Assembly (NCBI RefSeq): GCF_902506065.1
Contig: NZ_LR732912.1
Span: forward strand, 92,528-156,527
DNA from: Arthrobacter sp. 9V
GTDB lineage: Bacteria > Actinomycetota > Actinomycetes > Actinomycetales > Micrococcaceae
Reading direction: 5' to 3'
DNA: 64,000 nt
A program made the translations under genes and the position numbers. The number at the start of each line of letters is the position of its first letter. Position 1 is the first letter of the stretch. This document shows, piece after piece, positions 37,169-45,639 of this stretch. The notes under the pieces are model-generated. The model was given only the letters and a program-made list of their open reading frames with translations. It was not told the DNA's origin and did not search any database.

Positions 37169-37181
37169 AAGGATGCTTACT
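37169..37181 (-). promoter_or_regulatory. AGTAAGCATCCTT motif upstream of 36478 gene
   Basis: Read on the minus strand, AGTAAGCATCCTT lies 68 bases before the start codon; AGTAAGCATGCTT occurs upstream of the PRC-barrel gene at 39975. The 304-base gap 37102-37405 holds otherwise only the hairpin at 37326-37363. Confidence 0.35.
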
Positions 37182-37325
37182 AAACTGTGGCATCAATGCG
37201 CTGACTGATGCGGGGCCCCTCCTGGCAAGTGGTGCGCTTGCGACGGCTGTCGCCCTCAGGCAGCCGGTTCCCGCCTTGCCACAGGCCTGACCCTGGCTGC
37301 TGTCCCCAACCACCAGGAAAGGCAA

Positions 37326-37363
37326 GAAGCGAACGACGGCGGGAGGTCGCCGTCGTGCGTTTC
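37326..37363 (-). terminator. CGACGGCG-type hairpin after amidotransferase gene
   Basis: Arms 37326-37341 and 37348-37363 pair at 14 of 16 positions around a GGAGGT loop, the core being ACGACGGCG/CGCCGTCGT. It lies downstream of the... amidotransferase start is not here: it separates the minus-strand stop at 37406 from the next gene start at 37101, so it fits a terminator. Confidence 0.55.
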
Positions 37364-37405
37364 TGCTGTTGAGTGCGGATGAGGTGCGGACTGGTAAGGC
37401 GACCG

Positions 37406-38266
37406 TCAGGGGCGCTGCGACGCGGCCGCCGTGGGTTCAAGATCGGCGAGGGTGAGCAGCCGTGCGGGGGCATTCGGGAAGGGCGTAGTGGACGTCACGG
37501 CAAGATCCGGCCCGACGTGTACCAGCTCGCCGGATGCCATGGGACGCCAGCCCGGACCGGGATCCATGGGTTCAGTAGCGAAGAGAACATGCGGGGAATG
37601 GGAGAGCTCGGTACTCTTTGACCGGATCCTGTAACTTCGAGCGTCCAGCGGGGCGGACGTGATGGCCGCGTGCCTTTCCAGCACGTAAAGCTCATGGGTA
37701 GCCGGATATCTCAGCGCCCACATGTCGGTGGCCGTGGACAGAATGAAGTTCAGGCTGAACACGGGGAGTTCCCTGGCCACCCAAGTGATCGCCTCCACGA
37801 TCCCGGCCCCCACGTCTCCTCCGGCCTTGCGCGTTTCAGCAGTGATCAGTGCGAAGAGGCGCTCACTGTCGGACTGTCCCAGCACGAGGTCCATCACCCC
37901 GAACTCCTCGAGGCGCTGATCGAGGTGCTCCAAGCCGTGAAGGACGCCGTTGTGCGCGAACAGCCGCCCGTCCTGTTCAAAAGGGTGCGTGTTGACCAGG
38001 GTGAGCGCGCCGGTGCTGGCGTACCGCACATGGGCGAGGAACGTTGTGCTCAACAAGTCCCTCGCTTCACGGGCAAATGCGTGGTCCTCCCACGCGGCCA
38101 AAGGCTGTTTGGCTACGTGAGCTTTACCGTCAGTATCAAAGGTGCCGATTCCGGCGCCGTCGGGCTCCCGCCGGCTCTGCACGGAGAGGCTGTCCGGGGC
38201 GTCCAACAACCAGAATGTGGCGCGAACCGGCTGTGGACCGGCGTGGAGCCCGAAGAGACGGCACAT
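37406..38266 (-). CDS. Class II glutamine amidotransferase-like protein
   Basis: From the ATG at 38266 the protein starts MCRLFGLHAG, exposing the N-terminal nucleophile cysteine of Ntn amidotransferases; RREPDGAGIGTF, LAHVRYASTGALTLVNTHPF and FAHNGVLHGL are the conserved glutaminase-site motifs. At 286 residues it is a stand-alone glutaminase domain (YafJ/EgtC-like), with no synthetase half. The acceptor is unknown. It begins 22 bases after gadB on the same strand, so the two are likely cotranscribed; no ergothioneine genes are nearby, which argues against an EgtC role. Confidence 0.87.
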   Translation of the reverse strand: MCRLFGLHAGPQPVRATFWLLDAPDSLSVQSRREPDGAGIGTFDTDGKAHVAKQPLAAWEDHAFAREARDLLSTTFLAHVRYASTGALTLVNTHPFEQDGRLFAHNGVLHGLEHLDQRLEEFGVMDLVLGQSDSERLFALITAETRKAGGDVGAGIVEAITWVARELPVFSLNFILSTATDMWALRYPATHELYVLERHAAITSAPLDARSYRIRSKSTELSHSPHVLFATEPMDPGPGWRPMASGELVHVGPDLAVTSTTPFPNAPARLLTLADLEPTAAASQRP

Positions 38267-38288
38267 AGGGAATTTTCCTTCCAAAGAG

Positions 38289-39689
38289 TCAGTGGTGGAA
38301 ACCTTCCGACTGCTTGTCTGTGGGCATGGGTGCGGTCAGGCTGTCGAGGTAGTGAACTTCCTTCTTGAGGTCGGCCAGGAAGCTGGAGGCGAGGTCGCGG
38401 GTGAAACCGTTGCGGACCACGATCCTCTGGACGGTGACCTCACTCAATCCCTCAGGCAGTGGGTACGCCGGAACCAGCCAACCGTTCATTCTGAGCCGCT
38501 CCGAGAGGTGGTGCAGATTCCAGTTCCTGGTGTGTCCGTCGGTGAGTTGCCAAGCGAACACCGGAATGTCGGACCCGTCGCTCCATAAGGTGAAGGCATC
38601 CATGGCCCCGATCTCGCTGGAGAGGTAAAGCGCCACATCCCGGGACGTCGCTTGGACGGTCCGGTAGCCGGCAAAGCCAAGGCGAAGGAAGAGGTAATAC
38701 TGCAGCAACACCTGAGCGCCGGGCCGGGAGAAGTTCAGGGCAAACGTTGGCATGTCCCCGCCGAGGTAGCTGACATGGAAGATCAAGTCCGCAGGCAGTG
38801 CTTCTGCATCCCGCCATAGGACCCATCCGAGGCCGGGGTACACGAGCCCGTATTTATGGCCCGAAGTATTGATTGAGGCCACGCGGGGAAGCCGGAAATC
38901 CCATACCGTTTCCGGTTGCAGGAACGGCGCCACCATAGCTCCTGAAGCCCCGTCTACATGGATGGGAATATCAAGTCCGCGACGTGCCTGGATCTCGTCC
39001 AAGGCTTCTGAGATGAGCTCCACAGGCTCGTACTTGCCCGTGTAGGTGACGCCCAGGATGGCCACCACGCCGATCGTGTTCTCGTCCACATACTGGTCCA
39101 GGTCATGGCCGTCCAGAGTGGGGTGCTCGGTTGAAACCGGGACAAAGCGAGGCTCCACATCCCAGTAATTGCAAAACTTTTCCCAGCAGACCTGGACGGC
39201 AGAGCTGAGGATGAGGTTGGGTTTTTCGGTGGATTTCCCGGCAGCCCGCCGCTCATTTTGCCAGCGCCGCTTCAACGCCAAGCCGCCCAACATGCAGGCC
39301 TCGGAGGATCCGATGGTGGAGGTTCCGATGCTCTTCGCGGAATCCGGTGCATTCCACAGGTCTGCCAGCATCCGCCAGCAGCGGGTTTCTATGAGGGCCG
39401 TTTGAGGGTACTCGTCCTTATCGATCATGTTCTTGTCGAACGTCTCGGCATAGAGCTTGGAGGCTTCCGTCTCCATCCACGTCCCCACAAAGGTGGCCAG
39501 GTTCAACCGCGAATTTCCGTCCAGCATCGCTTCATCGTGGACAACCTGGTAGGCCGTGGCCGGCAGGGATTCGCCATCCGGCAGGGTGAAGCGCGGAAAA
39601 ATGGTGGACTCGCCCGGCCTGCTGAACAAAGGATTGAGTTCGACGGCGGTGTCCGGTTCATGCTGTGACGCTCGGTGGGATCTGCTCAT
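38289..39689 (-). CDS. gadB: Glutamate decarboxylase
   Basis: A 466-residue PLP enzyme converting glutamate to GABA and CO2 with consumption of a proton. The PLP lysine is in NTSGHKYGLVYPG (residue about 279), IHVDGASGAMVAPF supplies the cofactor aspartate and the C-terminus ends SEGFHH, recalling the His-containing plug of the E. coli enzyme. AAGGAG nine bases before the ATG at 39689 sets the start. No GadC-type antiporter is visible next to it; the downstream gene is an amidotransferase. Confidence 0.95.
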   Translation of the reverse strand: MSRSHRASQHEPDTAVELNPLFSRPGESTIFPRFTLPDGESLPATAYQVVHDEAMLDGNSRLNLATFVGTWMETEASKLYAETFDKNMIDKDEYPQTALIETRCWRMLADLWNAPDSAKSIGTSTIGSSEACMLGGLALKRRWQNERRAAGKSTEKPNLILSSAVQVCWEKFCNYWDVEPRFVPVSTEHPTLDGHDLDQYVDENTIGVVAILGVTYTGKYEPVELISEALDEIQARRGLDIPIHVDGASGAMVAPFLQPETVWDFRLPRVASINTSGHKYGLVYPGLGWVLWRDAEALPADLIFHVSYLGGDMPTFALNFSRPGAQVLLQYYLFLRLGFAGYRTVQATSRDVALYLSSEIGAMDAFTLWSDGSDIPVFAWQLTDGHTRNWNLHHLSERLRMNGWLVPAYPLPEGLSEVTVQRIVVRNGFTRDLASSFLADLKKEVHYLDSLTAPMPTDKQSEGFHH

Positions 39690-39792
39690 GCAGCAACTCC
39701 TTGGGGATCGTCCGCTCACGGCGGGGCCGCAACCTGTCTCCGGCTCACGCTACCGGGGACGGGCCGCCCGCCCAAGCTTCTGGAGAGTCGGC

Positions 39793-39834
39793 AAGAAGCG
39801 CACGACGGCGGAAGGTCGCCGTCGCGCGCTTGTT
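39793..39834. repeat. CGACGGCG-type hairpin in a divergent intergenic region
   Basis: Arms 39793-39810 and 39817-39834 pair at 16 of 18 positions. Unlike most relatives in this window it lies between divergent genes (gadB and 40113), so it is not an obvious terminator for either. Confidence 0.55.
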
Positions 39835-39836
39835 CA

Positions 39837-39908
39837 CCGCTCGCCGTCGAGGGTTCCCGGCCGCTCGCCGTCGCGGTTTCTTAACCGCTCGTCGGTGCGG
39901 GCTTCTTG
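39837..39908 (+). repeat. 24-base imperfect tandem repeat
   Basis: Three units beginning CCGCTCGCCGTCG (39837), CCGCTCGCCGTCG (39861) and CCGCTCGTCGGTG (39885) follow the hairpin. The 423-base gap 39690-40112 thus holds hairpin, repeat and the motif at 39975 but no gene. Confidence 0.6.
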
Positions 39909-39974
39909 GTGGCGGGTTCCCTAGCCGGGCCGCCTGGCGCCACGTGTTCACAAATTGGGGCTTGCCAAGCAAAC

Positions 39975-39987
39975 AGTAAGCATGCTT
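39975..39987 (+). promoter_or_regulatory. AGTAAGCATGCTT motif upstream of PRC-barrel gene
   Basis: The motif is 126 bases before the ATG at 40113 and contains the palindrome AAGCATGCTT. A near-identical motif precedes the membrane protein gene at 36478. It may be part of a shared stress promoter. Confidence 0.35.
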
Positions 39988-40112
39988 ATGGTATTGCTGT
40001 TCCTTAAAGTCGGCGGGTTGAACTTTTTCCCCGTCCGGCGTTCGGAAACCATGCCTGGTGATGCAGCCCGCTTGGCAACCCATATAAGAGAACCGCATTC
40101 CAAGGAGACATC

Positions 40113-40955
40113 ATGCTCGCGAGGGAAAACATTGACCGTTTGATGGGACTCAACGGAAACGTCCGAACCACTGAAGGTGACAAGGTCGGCTCCATTGGCA
40201 CGTTCTACACCGACGATGACACGGGCGAGCCCACGTGGGTGACCGTCAAAACCGGACTCTTTGGCAGCTCGGAGTCATTCATCCCGCTCCAGGACGCAAA
40301 TGTGGAGGGTGACGACGTGGTGGTGCCCTTCAGCAAGGACCACATCAAGGACGCTCCCCGCGTTGCGGAAGACGGGCACCTGGATCCGGGCGAGGAGAGC
40401 CGCCTCTACAACCACTACGGGCTCGCAGGTGAACGCGGTTTCAGTGGACACGACGATTACGCCCGCACCACCACGGGCACGGCAGGAACCACCGGCACCA
40501 GGGACGGAGTGGACACCGACGCCAACTACACCCGTGATGCCGACTACAACCGCGATACAGACACCAGCCGCAGAGACGACGCCATGACGCGCTCGGAAGA
40601 GCGGCTGAACGTTGGCACGGAGAAGCAGGCCACCGGCCAGGCCCGCTTGCGTAAGTACATCACTACCGAAAACGTCACCACCACCGTTCCGGTGCAGCGT
40701 GAGGAAGTCCGCTTGGAGCGGGAGCCCATCACGGACGCCAACGCGGGCGACGCCATGTCAGGTCCGGATCTGACGGAAAGTGAACACGAGGTAACCCTCC
40801 ACGAAGAGCGCCCCGTGGTGGATAAGGAGACCGTTCCGGTGGAGCGTGTACGCCTGGAAAAGGACACAGTCACTGATGACGTCCAGGTTGACGAGGAAGT
40901 CCGTAAGGAAAGGATCGAAACCGAGGGAACCGGCGTCGACCAAGACAAGCGCTAA
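40113..40955 (+). CDS. PRC-barrel and DUF2382 stress protein
   Basis: The 280-residue acidic protein has an N-terminal PRC-barrel (residues 10-85; VRTTEGDKVGSIGTFYTDDDTGEPTWVTVKTGLFG), a low-complexity Thr/Asp/Tyr linker (residues 120-155) and a C-terminal DUF2382/YsnF domain with paired motifs RKYITTENVTTTVPVQREEVRLEREP and HEERPVVDKETVPVERVRLEKD. Such proteins are general-stress proteins in soil actinobacteria; the biochemical function is not known. CAAGGAGACATC precedes the ATG at a good distance. Confidence 0.92.
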   Translation: MLARENIDRLMGLNGNVRTTEGDKVGSIGTFYTDDDTGEPTWVTVKTGLFGSSESFIPLQDANVEGDDVVVPFSKDHIKDAPRVAEDGHLDPGEESRLYNHYGLAGERGFSGHDDYARTTTGTAGTTGTRDGVDTDANYTRDADYNRDTDTSRRDDAMTRSEERLNVGTEKQATGQARLRKYITTENVTTTVPVQREEVRLEREPITDANAGDAMSGPDLTESEHEVTLHEERPVVDKETVPVERVRLEKDTVTDDVQVDEEVRKERIETEGTGVDQDKR

Positions 40956-40989
40956 ACAAGACAAGCGCTAAACAAGACAAGCGCTAAAC
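40942..40989 (+). repeat. 16-base tandem repeat spanning a stop codon
   Basis: AAGACAAGCGCTAAAC is repeated exactly three times, starting at 40942, 40958 and 40974. The first unit contains the TAA stop of the PRC-barrel gene, so three in-phase-like TAA triplets follow each other 16 bases apart. Confidence 0.92.
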
Positions 40990-40993
40990 GCAT

Positions 40994-41054
40994 GTTGTGA
41001 GGCCCGCTCTGCGCCCCAAAAGCTCGTATGTGGGCGCAGAGCGGGCCTCGCAAC
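40994..41054 (+). terminator. Long near-perfect hairpin after PRC-barrel gene
   Basis: Arms 40994-41016 and 41032-41054 pair at 22 of 23 positions (GAGGCCCGCTCTGCGCCC core) around a 15-base loop. It follows the tandem repeat and probably terminates transcription. The hairpin at 6142-6206 is a degenerate relative. Confidence 0.7.
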
Positions 41055-41102
41055 GGCGGGCCATAGCTATCGCTGACCAGCTGGTGATGGGACCATTGTC
41101 AT

Positions 41103-41312
41103 ATGGGCGAACAAGAGCACGTGCAGCCCGCAGAGGCCGCAGCAGAAGGTAGCGCAGCGTGGGAAGATCGGGGAGACCCCACTACGCAGCAGATGCGGAC
41201 CGTCGGCCAGCGTCGGCGGGAAGCCGAACGCAAGCTGGACCTCCATCTGGAAGAAGCGAGCCACAAGGGCGAGACCACCGCTACTGAAGGCGAGGATCAT
41301 TCCGAAGGGTAG
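41103..41312 (+). CDS. Small hydrophilic hypothetical protein
   Basis: The frame gives 69 residues, very charged (RRREAERKLDLHLEEASHKGE), without a hydrophobic segment. No ribosome binding site is obvious before the ATG, and its 3' end overlaps the convergent GH15 gene by 32 bases. It could be a genuine small stress protein or a chance frame. Confidence 0.4.
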   Translation: MGEQEHVQPAEAAAEGSAAWEDRGDPTTQQMRTVGQRRREAERKLDLHLEEASHKGETTATEGEDHSEG

Positions 41313-43140
41313 AGCCGCTGGCCCGGGATGGATGCTTGGGTTTGTGGAGCGGCGTGTCACTGCTGTGGGCTTCGCCCTGGTGAAGTTGCAGGGCGCTGTG
41401 AATCAGCGGGAAATGGCTGAAGGCCTGCGGAGTGTTGCCAAGGTGCCGCTGCGTCCGTGGATCCCACTCTTCGCTGAGCAGCCCAACATCGTTGCGAAGG
41501 CTGAGCAGCCGCTCAAATAGCTCGGTCGCCTCGTCGGAACGACCAATTCCCAGCAGTGCATCCACCAGCCAGAACGAGCATGCCAGGAAGACGCCCTCAT
41601 CGCCCGGAAGTCCGTCGTGACCGGACTGGGTGCGGTACCGCAGGACCAGGCCGTCGTCGGTAAGTCCCTTCTGGATGGCCTCCACAGTTCCGGCCACCCG
41701 GGGATGCCGGTGCGGCAGGAAGCCTACCCGTGGAATCAAAAGCAGGCTTGCGTCCAATTCCGTACTTCCGTAGGACTGGACGAACGTGTTGAGTTTCTCG
41801 TCGAATCCCTTGGTCATGACATCTGCGTGGATCTCGTTGCGAAGTGCCGCCCACCTGTCAGCAGGACCCGGCAAGCCGGATGTCCGGACGGCTTTGACCA
41901 TGCGGTCCGCAGCCACCCACGCCATGACTTTGGAATGGGTGAAGTGCCGGCGCGGGCCCCGCATCTCCCAGAGCCCGTTGTCAGGCTGGTCCCACGCACC
42001 CTCCAGATACTCCATCAATGCCACCTGGATATCCCAGGAATTGTCCGCCGTGGCGTCGGGTGAAGCCGCCCGGGTCAGGGAAAGACCATCCAGCACCTCG
42101 CCCCATACATCCAACTGGAGCTGCGGGGCAGCGGCGTTCCCGGTCCGGACGGGTTGTGAACCTTCGTAACCGGCCAGCCATGGAATGTCCGCCTCCGGGA
42201 GCCTCCTGGCGCCGTCGAGCCCGTACACAATCTGAAGCTCGGACGGGTCGCCGGCGATAGCGCGCAGCAGCCAATCCCTCCACGCTGCCGCTTCCTCCGT
42301 GTAGCCCGCTGCCAGTAACGACTGCAGGGTCAGCGTGGCGTCGCGCAGCCAGCAGTAGCGGTAGTCCCAGTTGCGTGGGCCGCCCAATTGCTCCGGCAAG
42401 GACGTAGTTGCGGCGGCCACAATGCCACCGGTAGGTGCATATGTCAGGGCTTTGAGGGTGATCAGGGACCGCTCCACCGGCTCCTTGTATTTGCCGGTCA
42501 TCTCGCTGCGGCCGATCCATTCCAGCCAGAACTTCTCCGTGACCGAAACTGCCCGGAAGGGGTCGATCCGCCGGGGCTCCCTCTCGTGGCTTGGCGCCCA
42601 GCGCAGTACGAACGGAACTCGCTCGCCGGCTCGGACGGTGAATTCGCTGAGGGTGCGCTTGTCCCGGCCCTCCAAGGTAACCGGGGTGGTGAGGTACGCC
42701 GAGTCGGGGCCCGCAACAGCGCTGATGCCGTGTTCGCTGTGCCGGACCCAAGGCACCACCCGCCCGTAGTCGAAGCGCAGAACCAGCTCCATCTCCATGG
42801 TTACCTCGCCGGACAGCCCTTCGACGATCCGCACCAGGTCCACGGCGTCGTCCCGGACTGGCATGAAATCGATGACCCGGACCGAGCCGCCGTCAACTTC
42901 CCATTCCGTTTCCAGGATCAGCGTGTCCTCGCGGTACTGGCGTCGTGTGCAGTTTGCCCCCTCCGGTGTGCCGGCGGGCGCGAGGAGCCAGCGGCCGGCG
43001 TCGGGGTTATGCAGCAGTGCGGCGAAACAGGCCGGGGAATCGAAGCGCGGCAGGCACATCCAGTCGATCGAGCCGCTGCGCCCTACCAAAGCGGCGGTAT
43101 TAAGGTCACCGATGATGGCATAGTCCTCGATCCTGGCCAT
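41281..43140 (-). CDS. GH15-family glycoside hydrolase (glucoamylase/trehalase-like)
   Basis: The 619-residue protein has an N-terminal beta-rich domain beginning ARIEDYAIIGDLNTAALVGRSGSIDWMCLPRFDSP and a C-terminal alpha/alpha-barrel. The barrel shows RNWDYRYCWLRDATLTLQSL, WDQPDNGLWEMRG and SEEWDPRTQRHLGNTPQAFSH, the conserved segments that carry the catalytic glutamates in GH15. It acts on alpha-glucosides; in actinobacteria relatives include trehalases, so trehalose is one possible substrate. No signal peptide is seen, so it is cytoplasmic. Confidence 0.92.
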   Translation of the reverse strand: MARIEDYAIIGDLNTAALVGRSGSIDWMCLPRFDSPACFAALLHNPDAGRWLLAPAGTPEGANCTRRQYREDTLILETEWEVDGGSVRVIDFMPVRDDAVDLVRIVEGLSGEVTMEMELVLRFDYGRVVPWVRHSEHGISAVAGPDSAYLTTPVTLEGRDKRTLSEFTVRAGERVPFVLRWAPSHEREPRRIDPFRAVSVTEKFWLEWIGRSEMTGKYKEPVERSLITLKALTYAPTGGIVAAATTSLPEQLGGPRNWDYRYCWLRDATLTLQSLLAAGYTEEAAAWRDWLLRAIAGDPSELQIVYGLDGARRLPEADIPWLAGYEGSQPVRTGNAAAPQLQLDVWGEVLDGLSLTRAASPDATADNSWDIQVALMEYLEGAWDQPDNGLWEMRGPRRHFTHSKVMAWVAADRMVKAVRTSGLPGPADRWAALRNEIHADVMTKGFDEKLNTFVQSYGSTELDASLLLIPRVGFLPHRHPRVAGTVEAIQKGLTDDGLVLRYRTQSGHDGLPGDEGVFLACSFWLVDALLGIGRSDEATELFERLLSLRNDVGLLSEEWDPRTQRHLGNTPQAFSHFPLIHSALQLHQGEAHSSDTPLHKPKHPSRASGSTLRNDPRLQ

Positions 43141-43395
43141 GAATCAAACTCCCTCTCTCGGTGATGTCAACTATGCCCGACCGTACCCCGTTGGCGTGAG
43201 TGCCTCCAATGGGACTCGCGCCACCCCGCGGGAGGGCTTTTATTCGGAGCCGGTTCTCAAACGTGCGCGGCCGTCGAGGATCAGGTGCAGTCCGAACCTG
43301 AACTCGTCGCCAGAGTCGTACCCGAATGCCCTCTATCGGCCGGCCTATGTTGCGTGCTACCACTGACCCTAGGATCAAACCAGTGAGGAGAAACC

Positions 43396-44292
43396 GTGGC
43401 CGAAGACCTGCCCGTTCTTGTTGTTGGCGCTACAGGGTTCTTGGGTGGCCAAGTTGTGGACGAGCTTCTCAAACGCGGCAAGAAAGTCCGTGCCTTGGTG
43501 AGGCCCAAGTCCAATGCCACCAAACTTGAGACCAAGGGTGTGGAAATAGCCCGAGGAGACATGCTGGATGCTGCCTCCTTGATTGCTGCGATGACAGGCG
43601 TTTCGGCGGTGATATCCACGGCGGCCGGCTATACGCGCAATGACAAGAACGCCAAAGCGATTGACACCTTCGGCAACAGCAATCTGGCTGTCGCGGCCAA
43701 GCACGCCGGGGTGCCCCGCTTTGTGCTGATCAGCATCGTTACAAGTGACCAGACTCCGCAGATACCGCATTTCTGGAACAAGAAGCTGGCCGAGGACAAA
43801 TTTGAGGAGCTCGGCGTTCCCTTCGTGGCCCTCAGGCCCGGCGCCTTCTTTGATCAAGCGGTGGGTATGGGTGGTGATCCCTTCGCCAAGGGACGCTTCG
43901 TATGGCTCGGGTCCAAGGACGCCCGGCTCACGTTCGTCCTGGCCAGTGACGTTGCCGCTTACCTGGCGGAGGCTGTGGATGCGGACATTGTTGAGGGCGA
44001 ACGAATCGACATCGGGTGGAGCCGGTCGGTGAGTATGCATGAGGCTGCGGTAGTGGCAGGCCGACGTGCCGGCAAGGAGATCAAGGTGATGTCCGTACCT
44101 GCCGGGGCCATTGCCGCCCTCGGAAAAGTCACCGCGAAGGTCCTTCCTTTGGTGGGCGATATGGCAAGCATGGTGGCGTGGTTCGAGACCGGAAAATACG
44201 TGGCGGACATCACCCGCCAGGAGCAGGTATTCGGTCCCGCTCCGACTCCCGAGGATGCGATCAGGCGGGTGGCCGAACGCTACGGTCACTGA
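43396..44292 (+). CDS. NAD(P)-binding epimerase/NmrA-like protein
   Basis: A 298-residue Rossmann-fold protein with the nucleotide motif VVGATGFLGGQVV at residues 8-20, then RALVRPKSNATKL (phosphate contact suggesting NADP) and AAVISTAAGYTRND. The Tyr-x-x-x-Lys catalytic pair of classical short-chain dehydrogenases is not evident; HFWNKKLAEDKFEE stands in that region, as in atypical NmrA-like members. It may be a sensor or reductase of unknown substrate. GTG start with GAGGAG before it. Confidence 0.85.
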   Translation: MAEDLPVLVVGATGFLGGQVVDELLKRGKKVRALVRPKSNATKLETKGVEIARGDMLDAASLIAAMTGVSAVISTAAGYTRNDKNAKAIDTFGNSNLAVAAKHAGVPRFVLISIVTSDQTPQIPHFWNKKLAEDKFEELGVPFVALRPGAFFDQAVGMGGDPFAKGRFVWLGSKDARLTFVLASDVAAYLAEAVDADIVEGERIDIGWSRSVSMHEAAVVAGRRAGKEIKVMSVPAGAIAALGKVTAKVLPLVGDMASMVAWFETGKYVADITRQEQVFGPAPTPEDAIRRVAERYGH

Positions 44293-44409
44293 AAAACGCT
44301 GACCAACCCGGCGCGGCGATGACTGGCCCGAGTCGCGGATCGTAAGTATCCTGATGACACAGATTCGGCGTAGACCCTGACTACGCCGAAAAAACATGAG
44401 GAGCACGTT

Positions 44410-44640
44410 ATGAGAATTGGTTCTTCCATTGCACTGATTGCCATTGGAGCTATTCTGGCTTTCGCGCTCGCCCCCGGAATCATCCCCTTCCTCGACCAAG
44501 TCCTGGTCGGCTACATTCTGATCGGGGTCGGCATCATCGGCCTCATTATCTCCATTGCCATGTCCAACCGGACCCGACGCACCGTGGTTGAACGGCGCGG
44601 CGATCCCCACACGGTTGTCGAGCGGCGCCCGGAGGTCTAG
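44410..44640 (+). CDS. Small two-helix membrane protein (DUF6458-like)
   Basis: The 76-residue protein has two hydrophobic helices (SSIALIAIGAILAFALA; VGYILIGVGIIGLIISIAM) and a basic tail with TVVERRGD/TVVERRPE repeated. This matches small DUF6458-type proteins of Micrococcales; function unknown. GAGGAGCACGTT precedes the ATG. Confidence 0.8.
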   Translation: MRIGSSIALIAIGAILAFALAPGIIPFLDQVLVGYILIGVGIIGLIISIAMSNRTRRTVVERRGDPHTVVERRPEV

Positions 44641-44654
44641 CAGCCGCAATTTAC

Positions 44655-44700
44655 TGAAGAAGCGCACGACGGCGAGTACTCGCCGTCGTGCGCTTCTTCA
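44655..44700. terminator. 46-base perfect palindrome between convergent genes
   Basis: The 23-base arms meet without spacer (centre AGT|ACT) and include the GCGCACGACGGCG core. Position between the stops at 44640 and 44737 suits a bidirectional terminator. It is the most regular of the CGACGGCG hairpins. Confidence 0.75.
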
Positions 44701-44736
44701 GTTATTCGCGCGGTTCTTTGGCTAAAGCTGTGGAGA

Positions 44737-45639
44737 CTATGCGGAGGCGGCTCCGCTGCGCTGGCCGGCGGTGCTGGTCCGGCTCCACTCCGGTGACTGG
44801 AAATGCGCGCCGCCGAACATCGGGAAGGCCAGCGTGCCCTCCTGGTCCCTCAACTGCGCCCATGGACGGTTGATGCCATGCGTACCGTAACGGCGGAGTT
44901 GGGTGACACGGTCCAGATCCATTACTGCGAACAGAATCTCTTCCCCGCCACGTGCCTGCTGCATGATGGTGCCCTCAGGGTCCACGATCACGCTCTCGCC
45001 AACCCCGCACGGCGAGGCTCCGTTGACGTTCACCACATAAACCTGGTTGGCGAAGGCGTTTGCCTGGGACATGACGATCTCCATGGCCCGGTCCCGGGTG
45101 GTGGTGAGTGTGGGCTGGATGATGACCTCAGCGCCCAACCACGCCAGCTGGCGCGCTACCTCGGGGAAGCTGCCGTCGAAGCAGATGGCAAGGCCGATGC
45201 GTCCGCACCCGGGGATGTCGAACGTCACGAAGGAATCTCCGGGCGTGGTGGTCTCGAACGGACGCCAAGGGAAGAGCTTGCGGTAGCGTGCCACGATCTC
45301 GCCTTGCGGGGAGACGGCGATTGCGGTGTTGTAGGTGTTTCCGTTCTCCGTTTCAAGCAGCGATCCGGGTACAAGCCATACGTTGAGCCTGCGGGCGAGC
45401 GCGGAGATGCGGTCCGTGAGCGGGCTGGGAATGGGCGCGGCGGAACGGCTTTCACCGTCCGGATCCGGGAGCAGGAATTCGCCCGGTGCGGAGAGCAGCA
45501 GTTCCGGAACCACAATGACGTCCACGTCGGGGCCGAGCTTCCTGGCTGACTCGGCCTGCGCTTCGAAGCGCGCCCACGTGGCCTCGAGATCGTGGGGGAC
45601 GGGGGTGGTCTGAATTGCTGCGATGGACAGGATGCGCAT
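44737..45639 (-). CDS. Carbon-nitrogen hydrolase (nitrilase superfamily)
   Basis: A 300-residue cytoplasmic enzyme with the Glu-Lys-Cys triad visible in VIVVPELLLSAP, VARYRKLFPW and IGLAICFDGSFPE. It hydrolyses an amide or nitrile; the Cys-context CFDGSFPE is nearer to aliphatic amidase/nitrilase-like members. Its ATG directly follows the TAA of the permease gene, so import and hydrolysis of a nitrogen compound are probably linked. Confidence 0.9.
   Translation of the reverse strand: MRILSIAAIQTTPVPHDLEATWARFEAQAESARKLGPDVDVIVVPELLLSAPGEFLLPDPDGESRSAAPIPSPLTDRISALARRLNVWLVPGSLLETENGNTYNTAIAVSPQGEIVARYRKLFPWRPFETTTPGDSFVTFDIPGCGRIGLAICFDGSFPEVARQLAWLGAEVIIQPTLTTTRDRAMEIVMSQANAFANQVYVVNVNGASPCGVGESVIVDPEGTIMQQARGGEEILFAVMDLDRVTQLRRYGTHGINRPWAQLRDQEGTLAFPMFGGAHFQSPEWSRTSTAGQRSGAASA

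Noticed and set aside
39837..39908. CRISPR-like repeat
   Set aside because: Period of 24 with no unique spacers and poor conservation.
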